Assembly: GCA_030248135.1 (NCBI GenBank)
Contig: JASANC010000385.1
Location: forward strand, 62,001 to 126,000
Direction: 5' to 3'
DNA length: 64,000 nucleotides
Origin: Theristus sp. LFF4_11
Lineage: Eukaryota; Nematoda; Chromadorea; Monhysterida; Xyalidae
Shown here in pieces: positions 12,798 to 26,400 of the stretch. The first letter of the stretch is position 1. Each line of letters opens with the position of its first letter. The notes beneath the pieces are model-generated. The model worked only from the letters and a program-made list of their open reading frames with translations. It did no database searches and was not told the DNA's origin. A program made the position numbers and the translations under genes.

Positions 12798-14436
12798 GAA
12801 AAAAACGCACGCGATTTTCCTTCAGTCATTTGTGTCAACTGTCACTGATTGGTCGTTCTGACATGGCGGTCCGGCCAAACAGCGTGCTGTCTTTGAATTC
12901 GCGAATTTTGTTGTAAAAATTGATTCTTTCTTCTTCTTTCATTCGTGTGTCCAGTGATAGTCAAATTTGTGTGCATTTTATTGTCAGTTTTTTGGCGAGC
13001 TGTGCGCTGATTGGCTGCATTTCTAATTATATACGATGCACTGATTGGTCCAACCTCACTGCATGATGCAGTCAATCAGTTAGTCTGCGACTGTATTTTT
13101 TTAAAGTTCGTTGCCGCTATGCTTAGCTGGTCAGTGATTGATTGGTCTTCATTTTATGATCGATTTTTTCACAGTAAATTTTGATTGAGATTACAATTGA
13201 TGTTGCTATTCAACACGTGGAGATGTTTCTTCGACTTTTTGAGTTTTCATCAAAAACGTTCTTTTTTGTTCCCTTTCAACAGTTGCATGTGTCTGGAGCA
13301 GTTTTGTTTGCTGCGCGCTGGTTGGCTGCATTTTGTTTGGACTGCTGTGATTGTTTGCATAGGCATTATGCAGTTAATCAGCGTGTTATTTTTGGCATTG
13401 TTTCATAATCATTCAGTCCACCTACAAAACACCAATGTTAAGTCAAGCAAGTTTCAAGTATATTTTTTCAGCACTTATTTTGTGTTTACGCAGTACCCAC
13501 TTTGTCGCAGCGTTATAACTAACACAAACACGCTTTAACGAATAACTTGAAATTGTGGTTTTGTGTTTTTTTGATTGTGTTAGATTTTTAGTGGTTATCA
13601 CGTTTGTTGCTAAAAAACTTACACGCTGTTGTTTACGTTAATTACGTTATCAAAATTGAAGTGATTTTCTTTCTTTCACCAACTTCCACTGAACTTTTAC
13701 CGTTTCCAACGTTCTAACACTCGATTTTTTCATGCTTTTTTCAAATTTCTAAAAAAGCTAGTGCTTTTTTCGTTATTTTATAAACGCACATATAGAATTT
13801 TACGTTTTTAAATGTTGTACCGGTATTTTGTGGCCAAGCAATTATTGTGTTGACCCAAGTTGAAATAAAAACAAGTCAGCTTTGTAGGTAATTTTTTCGA
13901 TCCCTTTGAATAAACCTTAAAAAAGGGTGCTTTGGATCCCTCGGTTCCAAATCAATTGGAGTCGTAACGTTATTATAACCTATTTTTTTAAACGTGTCCC
14001 ACTGAAATGACGTCATGTGCCGCTAAACATGCGCTTGCCGTTCACTGCAAACTAGATTTTCCGTTTAGCCTATTTCTTCCCGTAAACAAATGGTGAATGT
14101 CGAATCAGTCACACCAAACTGACATTTTAGTGCCTGTATCTCTTGACAAACGGGCGTTTTTAAAGCAAATGACGTCATTTTAGTCCGGACACGTTTGAAT
14201 AAATCCACAATATTTAATTACTGTGCCATTGACTGTTTTCTCGCCGAATTTCAGTGAAAGGCACTGATTGGTTGCATTAATGCAGCCAATCAGCACACCC
14301 AAGGCTCCTCTCGAGTTATGATTCATTTTAGTCCAATAAATTGAGACACTAAGTGCGTTTTCCCCTTGTTACAGATTTTTTTTTCAAATTTGATCACTGA
14401 AAAAGACCTAAACAGAAATAATAAAAAAAATTGAAT
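12798..14436. other. EHBP1-GTF2E2 spacer
   Basis: Holds the presumed EHBP1 3' UTR (AATAAA near 13,864) and the GTF2E2 promoter region. AT-rich, with scattered TGATTGG/CCAATCA motifs and a short palindrome at about 14,266-14,297. No convincing coding exon seen. Confidence 0.6.
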
Positions 14437-17400
14437 ATGGATCCGGCACTGTTGAAGCAACGGGAGGAATTTCGACGGCGAGCGGCTGCGGTGCCCTCTG
14501 TGAGTTTTTTGTTGTTTTTTTTCAAAAATTCGGTGATAATCAATTTGTGAATTTAAGTCTGCAACTCGCTGGTAGATTTGTCTTTCTTTTGAACTGGGCT
14601 CGCTGATTGGTTCTTTTCAGATGTATGTTACCCGTGAACATGTCCGATTGTAATAGTTGAATGCATAAATTTCGTATTTTTTTGCTGTTACAAAGGCCGA
14701 TGGCTTTCGAAAAACCCGCCTTCCCGCGGTTGGTTTCGAAAACCGGTTAAATTCATTCTGAAGTTTTCTTTGAGATCTCTTTCTTTCTAAATTGTGGGAA
14801 ACAGCGGCAACGCAAGCCTTTTCGTTGGTTCACGATTTGTGCGCGCCGTGATTGGCTGATTGCTTCAGCATGTTGCAGCAATCAGGGAGCTGCTATTCAA
14901 TGAATCGACTGAAATGTCACTTTTTTCACAAATTCCAGGTGAGCACTCAACCGTCGGCGAGCGAAGTCGCAAACGAGGCGGTGAAACGCAAATTGGAGCA
15001 GCGCAAAAATAAGCCGCTGAAACCGGCGAAAAAGTCGAAGCCGATTGCGGCGAGCTTGCCGAAGAAAAGTGGGTGTTGTTTTTTTGTGATATTTTGCGAC
15101 TCGCCGATTTGCTGAGGTTTTGTCAGTTGTGCGAAGTTTGGATAACACCTCGTGTGTTTTCCGAAGTAGCGCAGATAGCAAGAAGGACACGTCTGGTTTG
15201 AAATTTCACATGATTTCTCCCGTTTTTTTTGTAGACAATTTCGACTACAAAACCGCGACGTTTTCAGTGGGGGGGTTTTTGGGGTTGCGCGAAAAAAAGG
15301 GGGCCACGGGGGGGGGGGGGGGGGGGGGTTTTTTGTTTTTAAATTTTAATTTTTTTTTTTTTTTTTGGGGTTTTAAGAAAAACCTGTGTAATGGCCTACT
15401 TTAGCCTCATGCTTCCTTGCGGCGCACCGTTCTCTTTTCGCGTGCTGGGAGTGCCTGGCGTGACTGCGTATAGCAGGGTGCGTGTGTGCAGACATTCGCC
15501 TACTCGTTTCTGATTGGTAGTTGTGGTCGCGTCTGATTGGTTTGTGTTCTGTGTTTCTGTGTATTGATTGGTTGTTTCATTCCTAACCCCAGTTAATCCG
15601 GTGTCACGTGACTTACTGTATAAATAACCGTGCCCGGCTATTGTTCGGCGTCAGTTAGCGCCAGTTCGTGTTTTATTCTTCTGCTTCTTGAGCTACTGAC
15701 CGTCTTTCCTGTATTAACGTCGAGAAAGTTCTGTCGAAGCGGTGCCGTTCTATTCTTCGTCTGTCAACTGTTTTATTCGAATAAATAATAAAAGAAAAGA
15801 GAGAAACGAATTGAATTGTGAATTAATTGTGGAAATATTAACGACTGACACACACACACACACACAACCAAACGCAACCGTGTATTTTTCACTTTGAGCA
15901 AAAGTGCAGGTCGACGAAGTTCCGAGCGCTCTGATCCTCATATCAGCGTTCGAGGCCGGGGACTCGGAGCGTGGAGGTCAATCGTCCTTAGTGCGATCAA
16001 ACCATTACACCCGGGGTGCACACTTCAGTGGAGGTCCCGCCGATCGAACGCCGGCTGGACAGGATAGGAGCGAGTCGAGACCTTGGAGCATCCGTCGAGA
16101 GGAGCGACTCTACAGTTTGGAATTCCAGCGCTGCTCGAATGGTCATGGAGGACCGCAGCTAGAGTGGAGCGGAGTTTCAAGTCATCTGTGTTCTTCCGGC
16201 GCTGCTCGAGGTCATGGAGGACCCGCGGCTGGACTGGAGTTTTACCGCAGTTGGTTCCCGTGCGTCGATTCGTTCGATCCGTGGAGGAGAAGTGAGTTGG
16301 GTGCAGTGAGTTTTTGGATTTCTCGGCAGAAAGGTTGTTTCGTTCGGAGCTGAACTTTTCGATCGAGTTTTTTTCGTTTCGTTTTTTGCTCCGTTTTGCT
16401 TGAGCCGAGAATCCAAAGTAGCACCCATTGGCGAATTGCGAGCGACGAGCGACCAGTTTTGGAGCACCTGTGCAGTTGGAGCGCCCGTCCTGCTTGGAGC
16501 ACCTGTGCTGTTTGGAGCGCCCGTCCAGTTTGGGGCCCTGTGCCGCTCGAGGTCATGGAGGACCCGCGGCTGGATTGGAGCTCCAGTGCAGTTGTGCGTC
16601 GTCGTTGAAGTTGTGGAGGAGTGAGGTTGGTGACGGGTGTGGACTCTCGGCCAAAAGTTTTCTTTAGTTGTTTTCTTTACTTGGGCGAGTACGGCAGTCG
16701 AGTTTTAGTCTCGCTGACGAATTTTTTTGTTTGTTTTGCCGAGAGTCCCTAAGTAAAAACACCCGACAGCTGTTATTCGACCTACGTACGATCGAAGCTA
16801 CACGGGACTGATCGATCTGTTTTGTGTGCGTCGAAAACAACAGCCTCAGTGATCGATACAGCTTCTGCTCGATCGAAGCAACAGTGATTCGACGACTTCG
16901 GTGTTCGATCATCAGGCAGCAGTAACAACTGTCCATGGAGGGACATTGCCTGTGATTCAACTTCTGCTCGATCGAAGCCTCAGTGTTGGATTGTTTGTGC
17001 TGCTGTGACGACTGCTGTTGTTTGTTGTGTTCGATTGTTGTACGATTGGTCGAGCGATGGCGAGAAGGAGACGACGACGGCACAAAGGCCATGGAGGGTC
17101 AGTGCAGGAGGGCGATGGAGGACAGGTGCAAAGAGGCCATGGAGGGCACACGTCGAAGGCACATGAGAACTGCTGCACCACAAATGTTGGAAGTGTGAAT
17201 GGATGTTGGGGACGGCCACAGATTGATCAGATTCGCGCCGGATGCAAACGACCCGAGGAAGACTGTGGAGATCGACAGCTGCAACAGTTTTTGTTTTTCT
17301 TCAACAATGGACGTCGCAACAGCAACAGCACCAACGTTTGTTTGTTTGACTGGGCTTGGTTAGTTGGTATATCCGGTGACTGCCAAGTGCCATGTCGTTT

Positions 17401-20400
17401 TCCCGGATTTGCAACAGCAACAGAAGCAGCTGAAATGATCGAAAAGCTCATGGAGGAGCAACGGAACAGCAGACGGATCTAATGGCAAATAATGGTGAGA
17501 CGCACGGCGGTGGATTTGGCGTAATGGAGAATGGATGTTGCTCGACGACTCATGAAAAAGCAGAAGGGATTCAATCGATCGATGCTGCCGCAATAGAATG
17601 ATGGCGTTCAAAAAGATGGTGTTCGACTGTTTCGTCGTTGACAACGCTGCTGCAGAAAAGTGCCGTCCGATGGAGAGAGCTGAAGGCTAGTTGGAAAATG
17701 GAGCCGCGGTAGAAACAGTCGTGGAAATCTGGAAGCGGTGCTTGATGACGATAAAGTTGCACATGGAGGTGTAGCACCAGAGGGTTGACGACTGCACGGG
17801 TTGTTGACAGCGTTCGCATTCTTTGGAAGACGACCGGCAAAAAGGGCACAAGGACCACGAAAACGCTACTGATGTGGATGAACGGCTGGATTCGGAAGTC
17901 GGGAAGCGTCGTCTGGATGTGTTTGGCTGTTGCGCACCAGTCGAACATGTGGACATTTGGAGGACGCACAGACTTCCGTGGATCGCCTGTTCTCCTGAAA
18001 TGATATTGCCCTGGCTGATAGGTCGCATTGTCATGAAGTTTGGGTTGACGGGAGTAGACGGCCGTCGCTCAGTGCATGGAGCCTGAGTTTGCGCAAATCA
18101 GGACCCGCAATTGACGTCTGGAAGACCCATGGGCGGTTTATTGTAAACCTCAGCGTCGAGGAACGCGACTGAAACTCCGCCCGAACAAGGAGATGACTGG
18201 TGCGATAATGGGGCAATGTTGTTTGAGTGTCAGTGGCAGAAGCGGCGGTCAGCTCAAAACGCCGTGGATTCGTCAAAACAAGGAGTCACACGTTGTCGAA
18301 CGGTGCAGAGCAGTGGATTTTGTTGTGACTAGACACGGCCGGTCGAAGCGCAACAAAGGTGCTATGGATGATGTTTTCCAATGGAGACGTCCTGCTGGAA
18401 AATGGTGCGACGAGAGTTGTCGGGATGCCGCCGAACGATTTGCGTCTTAACGACGGACTGTTTTGAGCGCGGACATGGAGAACTGGACGGGCACAAGCGA
18501 TGGAGAACGCAGCGGTGGAGTCGAATGCGAGATGGTCGTCGAATGGTTAGAAAGAGCGCCGCAATGTCGTCTGGAGTGTCGAATGGTTGAATCAAGTCCA
18601 TGGAGGGACCTATGAGTTCGAATGGAATGGAGTCGTCTGGAGCGTGGAAAATTCAAAGCCAAATCCATGGAGGGATCCATCAGCGAATTGAGAGAAATGA
18701 CTTGATAGAACATGAACGAACGTCGAACATGAATGCCGAAAGCATGGAGGCTATAGGCATTGAATAGCGATGGATGGACGAGCGTCGGATGGCGGATGGT
18801 GACGAACAACAACGGAATTCAACAGCGTTGAGGAGTTGTGTTGCGCCGGGGTCGTCGCAATTTGAAGGGGGGATGGTGGTGGTTCGAAGCGTCGGAAACC
18901 CCCGTTTTCACCCTGGGGAGAGGGTGAACGTTGTCGACGACCGTCGAATTAGCTGCAGCTCTTCAGCATTCAATTTGCAACAAAACAATAGTACCAATTC
19001 AATCGTCAGCTGTTCGTCGTGAAGATGGATCGGGCTGTTCGTCGTGAAGATGGTTCGTTTGTGCGTCGAGTCAAGAACGGTGGGATGCGCGGATGCTGTG
19101 CGACGATGGTGTTTTGCCGTTGGACTGTTAAGCTGTGAAGAAAAATTGTGATTTATTGTGTGCCGAAAGATCTGGCGTTGTGAGTTGTTTTGAAAGTTTC
19201 AGTTGTTTGGAAACCTCAAGAGTTTATATTTTGTTCTGAATTTGGTATAGTTTTGGTTTTCACTGTTCCACAGTTTTGGTTTGGTTTTGGTTTTCAGGCA
19301 CAGTTGTTGAAATTTCGGTCTTCCTCGGACGGTTCTTTCATCTTTCTTACAGTTTGGTTTTATTAGTTTCAAAGTTTTCAGATTTTTTGATTTTTTTGGT
19401 CGTTTTTGTGGGCGCTAGAGTCAGATGGTCTGTACGTTTTAGTGTGTGTCGCAAGCTTGTTTTTTTGTTTCGTTGGCCAGGTGCGCCAGAAGTTGTTCTC
19501 TGTGAATGTGTGTCGTTTGGTTTTTTGTGTGTCGTTTGTGTGTTGTGAAGTTTTCAGAATTTAACAGGCACTGAACTGACCAATAACCAACTAGTTTTGA
19601 ATTGTTTTCATGGTTCCGTTTATTCTAAGTGTTTTGAAGTTTTTTGATTTTTGTCAAGTTGCGAGGCCCCAGGTACAGAAGACGTTTGGATTGTTTCGAG
19701 AGGGGCGGTAAAAAAAGTTCGTTGGTTTGTGTATTTATGAAAGAAATAAATGTTTAGTGTTTTGAAGTAACTCCGAAATGTATATTTTTGATTTATTCGA
19801 AGTTTTGAAAGGTTTTGGATTTTTACTGTGTTTTCAGGGATTCAGATTTTATTATTTTCTTGCAATTCATCCATTTAGAAGTTCCGATGTTTTCTTGTTT
19901 TGCAATTTAGAAGTTTTCCAGAAGTTTTGTGTTTTTCCAGTTAACAATAATTTTGCAGAAAGTTAGTTTTTTTAAAGTTTCTGATTTCTACAATAGGGAC
20001 CACAATTGGTTATCACAGTTTTGTCATTTTTGTGAAGTTTTGGAAATAGCAGTTAGCTTTGTATGGTAACCGGGTTTCCAAGTTCTACAAGTTTCTAGTT
20101 TCAGGATATTGATTTTTGGTTTTTACAGTTCAGGAGTTCTCATTTTTTTGTGTCAATTCGAAGGTTTAGTTTTCAAGCAATAGAATGTTTTGTAGAATTC
20201 CACGGTTATGGTTGATTGTAAAGTTTAATTGTGTGTGTGTAACTTTGGGTTTTTACTTTTAATTTCGTCTTTGTGTGACGCGGTCATTGATACGATTCAG
20301 GAATGGGTGCAGGTTTGCTGCATGCCCTCTCGTTTCGCAGAATCCCGGCATTCGGCTACGTAGGGAGAATGTCGTCGCGAGGTCGCTCCGAGTGGGGGAG

Positions 20401-23400
20401 TAGGGTCCTGTAATGGCCTACTTTAGCCTCATGCTTCCTTGCGGCGCACCGTTCTCTTTTCGCGTGCTGGGAGTGCCTGGCGTGACTGCGTATAGCAGGG
20501 TGCGTGTGTGCAGACATTCGCCTACTCGTTTCTGATTGGTAGTTGTGGTCGCGTCTGATTGGTTTGTGTTCTGTGTTTCTGTGTATTGATTGGTTGTTTC
20601 ATTCCTAACCCCAGTTAATCCGGTGTCACGTGACTTACTGTATAAATAACCGTGCCCGGCTATTGTTCGGCGTCAGTTAGCGCCAGTTCGTGTTTTATTC
20701 TTCTGCTTCTTGAGCTACTGACCGTCTTTCCTGTATTAACGTCGAGAAAGTTCTGTCGAAGCGGTGCCGTTCTATTCTTCGTCTGTCAACTGTTTTATTC
20801 GAATAAATAATAAAAGAAAAGAGAGAAACGAATTGAATTGTGAATTAATTGTGGAAATATTAACGACTGACACACACACACACACAACCAAACGCAACCG
20901 TGTATTTTTCACTTTGAGCAAAAGTGCAGGTCGACGAAGTTCCGAGCGCTCTGATCCTCATATCAGCGTTCGAGGCCGGGGACTCGGAGCGTGGAGGTCA
21001 ATCGTCCTTAGTGCGATCAAACCATTACACCCGGGGTGCACACTTCACCTGTTTGTTCAGTTTTGTTCAATTCAGTTTTGTTCAGTTTTGTTAATTTTGG
21101 TGAAAAGGTAGATTTTTTTGAAAAAATAATTGTTCGTACCGTTCGTTGGCGGAAGTACATTTTTTTCTGAACATTTTCTGTGGCACACTTTGCAGCGTCG
21201 CCATCTTGACCAGAAATACTGGTCGTTGACGTTTGATGAGATTTTGGACGAGGTGCAGATTTACGATCTGAAGAAGCACGCGCGCGAGTGGTTGCTCGAG
21301 GTCAGTCAGCCGCACAGCTCACGCGGCTGCTTTTATGATTTTATTATTATTTTTATTCTGTATATTTTCGCAACTCTCACCGTCGCCTTTATTGTTGGCG
21401 CTTAATAGTAGTGGGGGGGGTATTGGGGGTTAGTTTGGGGTTGGGATAGAGAACAAAGGGGCATTCATGAAGCAGTATTTAGGTTAGGGACCGCGTAACT
21501 ATGTCTTAGCACAGCTACGCGTCACTTCTAATGAATGCCGCTTAAGACGCAGAAATAACACAATAGACAGAAATAACACACAAAATAAATTTCCCGGTTG
21601 TTTCATCTGGTTTCTTGAGGGGACCGGTGGAGGGGGTGCCGTCCACATGTTATTCCATTGACAACAAAGTACAGTCGAACTCTAAATTATAGGCAATTTG
21701 CTGATTGGTTAGTGATCACGTGTTGCATGCTTTCTGTGCAGGCGTTGCTGTGGAGGCGGACTCTGTCGCGTACACAGAAAGCATGCATCATATGATCACC
21801 AACCAATCAGCTGATTACCTATAATTTAGAGTTCGACTGTAATGATTCCATTTCAAACCTCTACCAATTCAGGTGATTCCGAGCAATCCGAGATTAACAG
21901 TCGATAACAACGGCAAGATTGCGTACTCGCCGCCGTGTAAAGTGAAAAATCGTGAAACACTGTTGAAACTGCTGAAGCAGTACGATTTGGACGGCTCTGG
22001 AGGACTGCTAATGTCAATGGTGACGGACAGTGTTGCAAACGCGGAGAAAGTCGTGCAGGTTGGTGAGATGCAGCGTGATTTGGTGTTGGCGGAGAACATC
22101 GGTGACGAAGATTACGATTTGTTCATTGTGTTTTCAAACAAAAACTATGTTTGTTGTTGAGGATTTCTGGTAACGTCCCTGCCTGCCGAAATGTCACTGT
22201 GTTTTTAACACAGTAACGCTATCATCAAGCTTCGACTGTATGCGTGTACAGACGTAGGAAGGAAACTGGTTTCCATCTTTATGTGGCAATTCAAAATCAC
22301 CTTTGTAACTCGGCCTATTTAGGGGACTCGAATCACTTTGCCAATTTTGAATTCCCGCGTCATGCATGCAACTGTCTACCTATCCATGCGCGCATTGAGT
22401 CTCGGAGCTAAAATAAAAGATCATTCAAACACACTCACAAAGAAACATTTTTCATTAACAACAGCGCGTGTGTAAGCGCGAGTGTTCAGCCGTCACCGTG
22501 GCAGTGTTTTTGGCAACCTGGGCTTAGTTTTTGTAATCCACGGTGTATGTCAATGGGTAATGGGTGTGGGAACAGACCAACCTATTGGACTGAGTCAAAA
22601 GTGCAGTTTTTTCCAGAGTCTTGGCGATCTAGTTGTCGAGGTTCCAACGGCGGTGAACAAACGAAAAGACAAGGCGCTTTTTTACAACGATCCAGAGCAA
22701 AAGACGAACATTGACGACGGTGGGTTGGTTGCTTTGGCTTGTTTTTGTTGCGTTAAGCTGATTGGATGCATTTTTGTGTGAATTGGACGCTCGTTGCCGT
22801 ATAACACGGTGATGTTGAGTAGTGTACGTGCGTGGGTAGCCTGGGCTGCAGTGCTGAAACGTGCTGATCAGGCGAGCAAGGGTGGAATAAAGAATTTACC
22901 ATTGTGATGAAGAATTTGTTATTGAAATGAAATTGATTTGTTTTGTTGTAATAATAGAGCTTGTGTACACACGCACACACACACACACACACAATCTTTG
23001 CACGCTGCGTGTAAAGGCCCACTCATGCACGCGCGCGCTGAAGTGCGTTGACGCGCGCTAACATGAACGTGCGTATGAATGTGCGTAGGTTCTAAAACTG
23101 ATGCGCGCTGACGCACGCTGAGGCGCGCTGTTTTTTTGCTTCGTGAATGTGTAGCGAAGTGACGCGTGCCAGCGCGCTTCAACCTCCGTGAATGGCGCTA
23201 AGTGCAGCCAATCAGCGTGCTGCGTGCCGCGCGACAGCTTCTATACAACGTGCGTGCGCTGCATGCATGCGCAATAGCATGCGTTGCAATGGCTGTGAAA
23301 TGAATATTTTGGCGCCAGACAGGACACCCTGACGGACAGGACACCGGACACCACTTCGTACATTTATATTTAACATGCAGTCAATGCTTTAACTCCACAT

Positions 23401-26400
23401 GCATCAGTGCAGCTTGTATAATCGAGACGTACAGGCGTCAGCTTGTTGTACTGCCGCGGCCGCTAGGCAGACGACAAAACCAGTGCAAACATTTCGCTCA
23501 ATTCTCGTTCTTTGTACAGGATGGGCCAAAAAAAGTTCCATTTTCAAACTGCTGTCACTGGCTGGTGTTTTAATATTATGAGCTGAAATTTTCAGCACTG
23601 ATAAAGAAATGTGATGCCATTTTACTGACAAAATTTTTTTTCCGATATATAATTCTTAGCGCCCACTGTGGCAGATTTTCTAAAAAGCTCGAAAAATCTA
23701 CAAATTGACTGAAATGAGTGCAAGAAAAAATTAGTATCAAGATGCGTGATTCAATTTGAAACTGATGCGAAGGTGACAAATGGGTCTTTTTGGTTACCCG
23801 GGGTATTGATAGTTCATATCATGCGCTCAGACTGCCAAGGTCTCACACCTGAATCCTGGCGTTTCTTTTTTAAAACGCACGCGCACGGGCATCGGCATGC
23901 TCATGCTCATGATCCACTAGCGCGCCTGCACACGCTCCGGCCCCAACAAGAACTTGTTCAAAACGCAATTGTTCTGACATTTTCCTTTCTGAAAAGGCTT
24001 GCCTTAGGTTAGGATTAGCTTAGGATCATGTTAGGCTTAGGATACCTAATCCTAACCTAAGCCAAGCCTTTTCAGGAAGTAAGATGTCAGAACAATAGCG
24101 TTTTGAACGAGTTTTTATTGAGACCGGAGCGTGTGCAGGCGCGCTAGTGGATCATGAGCATGAGCATGCCGATGCCCGTGCGCGTGCGCTTTAAAAAAGA
24201 AGCGCCAGGCACTTGAATTGCATTTGAGCAGCTCGAGCGAAATTCTGATGTTTCACAACGGACTCGAGCCAGCAGCCATGCGACTGCGACAGAAAGAATT
24301 GTACAGTTGACTTTTTGTTTTGTGTGTTGCTCTGTCTGTTAATTTGTTTCTTTTGAAAAGTTTTTCTGCGGTTTGAATAAAAACAGTGCTTCAGTTTCAG
24401 TTTTCTGCAGTTTCGTCATGGTTAAGTGGACAGCAGAACAACGGGTCTGGTGTGCTATCTGGTGGGAGCAATCTGAAAGTTTTTCTGCAGTGACTCGCCA
24501 GTTTCGCGTAAAATTCAATCCAGCCGCTGCCGGAAGAGAACCTTGATGATGATTTGGATGTCTATGAGCAATGATTCGTTGTGAATTCTTGGTTAAAAAT
24601 CCGTTTTTTGAAAATTTGGGAATTTTTAAACATTGTGCTGTAAAACGGAATCTACTTGACCAAACTGGATAAAAATTTTGTCAGAAAAATGGCATCACAT
24701 GTTTTATCAATGCTGAAAATTTCAGCTCATAATATTGAAACACCAGCCAGTGACAGCAGTTTGAAAATGGAACCTTTTTTGGCCCACCCTGTACAAACAA
24801 AAGAAGTGATCAGTGATCACGTACGCAATAAAAATGAGCAGCAATTCAAACTCAATGCAATGCACATTGAGGCGTCTGGAACTACTTTGCATGAACATTA
24901 TGAGTTTTCTTCATTGTTTTCAAAATTCTTTTGGTTCACTGCTGAATCAAGAAAGGTGGTTCGCTGCTCTGACAAACACAGCCGCGATCTAAAGGGTGCG
25001 GTGCACAGACCCCTCCAAGCGGACAGAAGCCACCACAGCGACGGGGCTCAACTGGCGCGCAGCCTGAAAAGCATGCACCCACCAAACTCAAGTTTTGCAA
25101 ATACTTTCCTTTTCCTCCTTTTCTCACTCTCACAGATTTGCGCATTTTTGCAGCAGGCGCGCTGACACTAAAAAAATGTGGCGTCAAGAAGACCGTTAGA
25201 TTTATTTGAGTGAAGAATAAAGTCCGTCGAAAAATCTAAAGGTTTTCGTCTAATACATTAATTTGTTCCAATCTGTTGGTACGCTTAAAAAACGAAAAAG
25301 CCAATTCAAGAGGCACAGTGGGTGAGATTCGAGATTTTCTCTGTCCAACGGTTTTGGTCCTACCGGTCGTAAAAAGGTTACTTTCTGTTGGTTTATCAGT
25401 TGGGTCAAACTAACTTCCAATCGGATTTCGCCTCCCGCAAGAGCATCCATCTCTGTTCCAGCTGCATCGTTGTCCCAAAGGACATCGTCCACTGCATCGA
25501 CCAGTCCTCGAGATCCGGCACACTATACAAGTCGTGCAAAGTTTGCAGAATGATTGCATATGTTTAGTGAACGAGTTTACCACAGTTTAAATGCTTTGGA
25601 AACAATAAAACTAACGGTTGTTTGGGTCGCCTGGACGCTTGCAACTGCAGCTGCCGTCCCTCTGCCAGCTGCATCGTTGACCCAAAGGGAAAGGACATCG
25701 TCCACTGCATTGACCAGTCGTCGAGATCCGGCACGCTATACAAGTCGTGCAAAGCTTGCAGAATGATTGCATATGTTTAGTGAACGAGTTTATCACAGTG
25801 TAAATCACAGCTCCACATTAAAACGTACAAGCGTCAACTTGTTGAACTGCCATGACCGCTATGCAGACGACAAAACCAAGTGGAATCAGGCAATGCATGA
25901 TCAGACAATCAAAGCTTGTTTATAGTGACGTTTTTCAAAAAAAAACGCAACTGAATAGCGCCCCCTCCTGCCCAAATCGTGCTTTTATATTGTTTGCAAA
26001 AGACCAGTTTGTAAATTTTTTGTTTTATTTTTTGTGTTTTTAAACTTCCTGTTGATGTTCAAACCTGTGCCGCCCACTCAACCATACAATAAGTAGTCAT
26101 TTCCAAATGAAACGGACGTCCATGGGCACCCGGTGGTGTTTTCTAGTAAACAGGGACGATAATAATTGTTCACCGATGAGACTACAAGACTTGTTCTTCA
26201 TGTCAATTGCGACAAACCACCATTTTCAACTTTTAATCGCTTAACGACGTTTTCAGCTATTAAAATACCGCTAATTGAAATTCTGACACTTTGAAAACGT
26301 ACAGAGGCAAACTTACATGCTGCATGGTTAAAATAAATCAATTTCATAATTTCAAATTGTTTCTTGGTTGCATCCGCTGTTCCAATCAAACTGCAAACAG

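Larger units (their letters stand above)
15387..21047 (+). mobile_element. Non-autonomous LTR retroelement (LARD-like), 5.66 kb
   Basis: Two direct repeats (15387-16027 and 20409-21047) begin TGTAATGGCC and end GTGCACACTTCA, the canonical TG...CA termini. The flanks share a 4 bp duplication CCTG (15383-15386 and 21048-21051). A purine tract AGTGGGGGAGTAGGG abuts the 3' LTR. The 4.4 kb interior shows no open frame with protease, reverse transcriptase, RNase H or integrase motifs and no gag zinc knuckle, so it must move in trans. TSD length and size fit a Gypsy-type derivative, but that is inference. Inserted in a GTF2E2 intron in gene orientation. Confidence 0.93.

Noticed and set aside
16664..18950. 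Many 60-150 residue frames on both strands in the LTR interior
   Set aside because: None shows protease, RT, RNase H, integrase or zinc-knuckle motifs. Frames overlap each other on both strands as in G+C-rich noncoding DNA.
23517..24791. The helix-turn-helix frame as a host gene
   Set aside because: It lies between TA-flanked inverted ends with sister copies elsewhere, so it belongs to the transposon.
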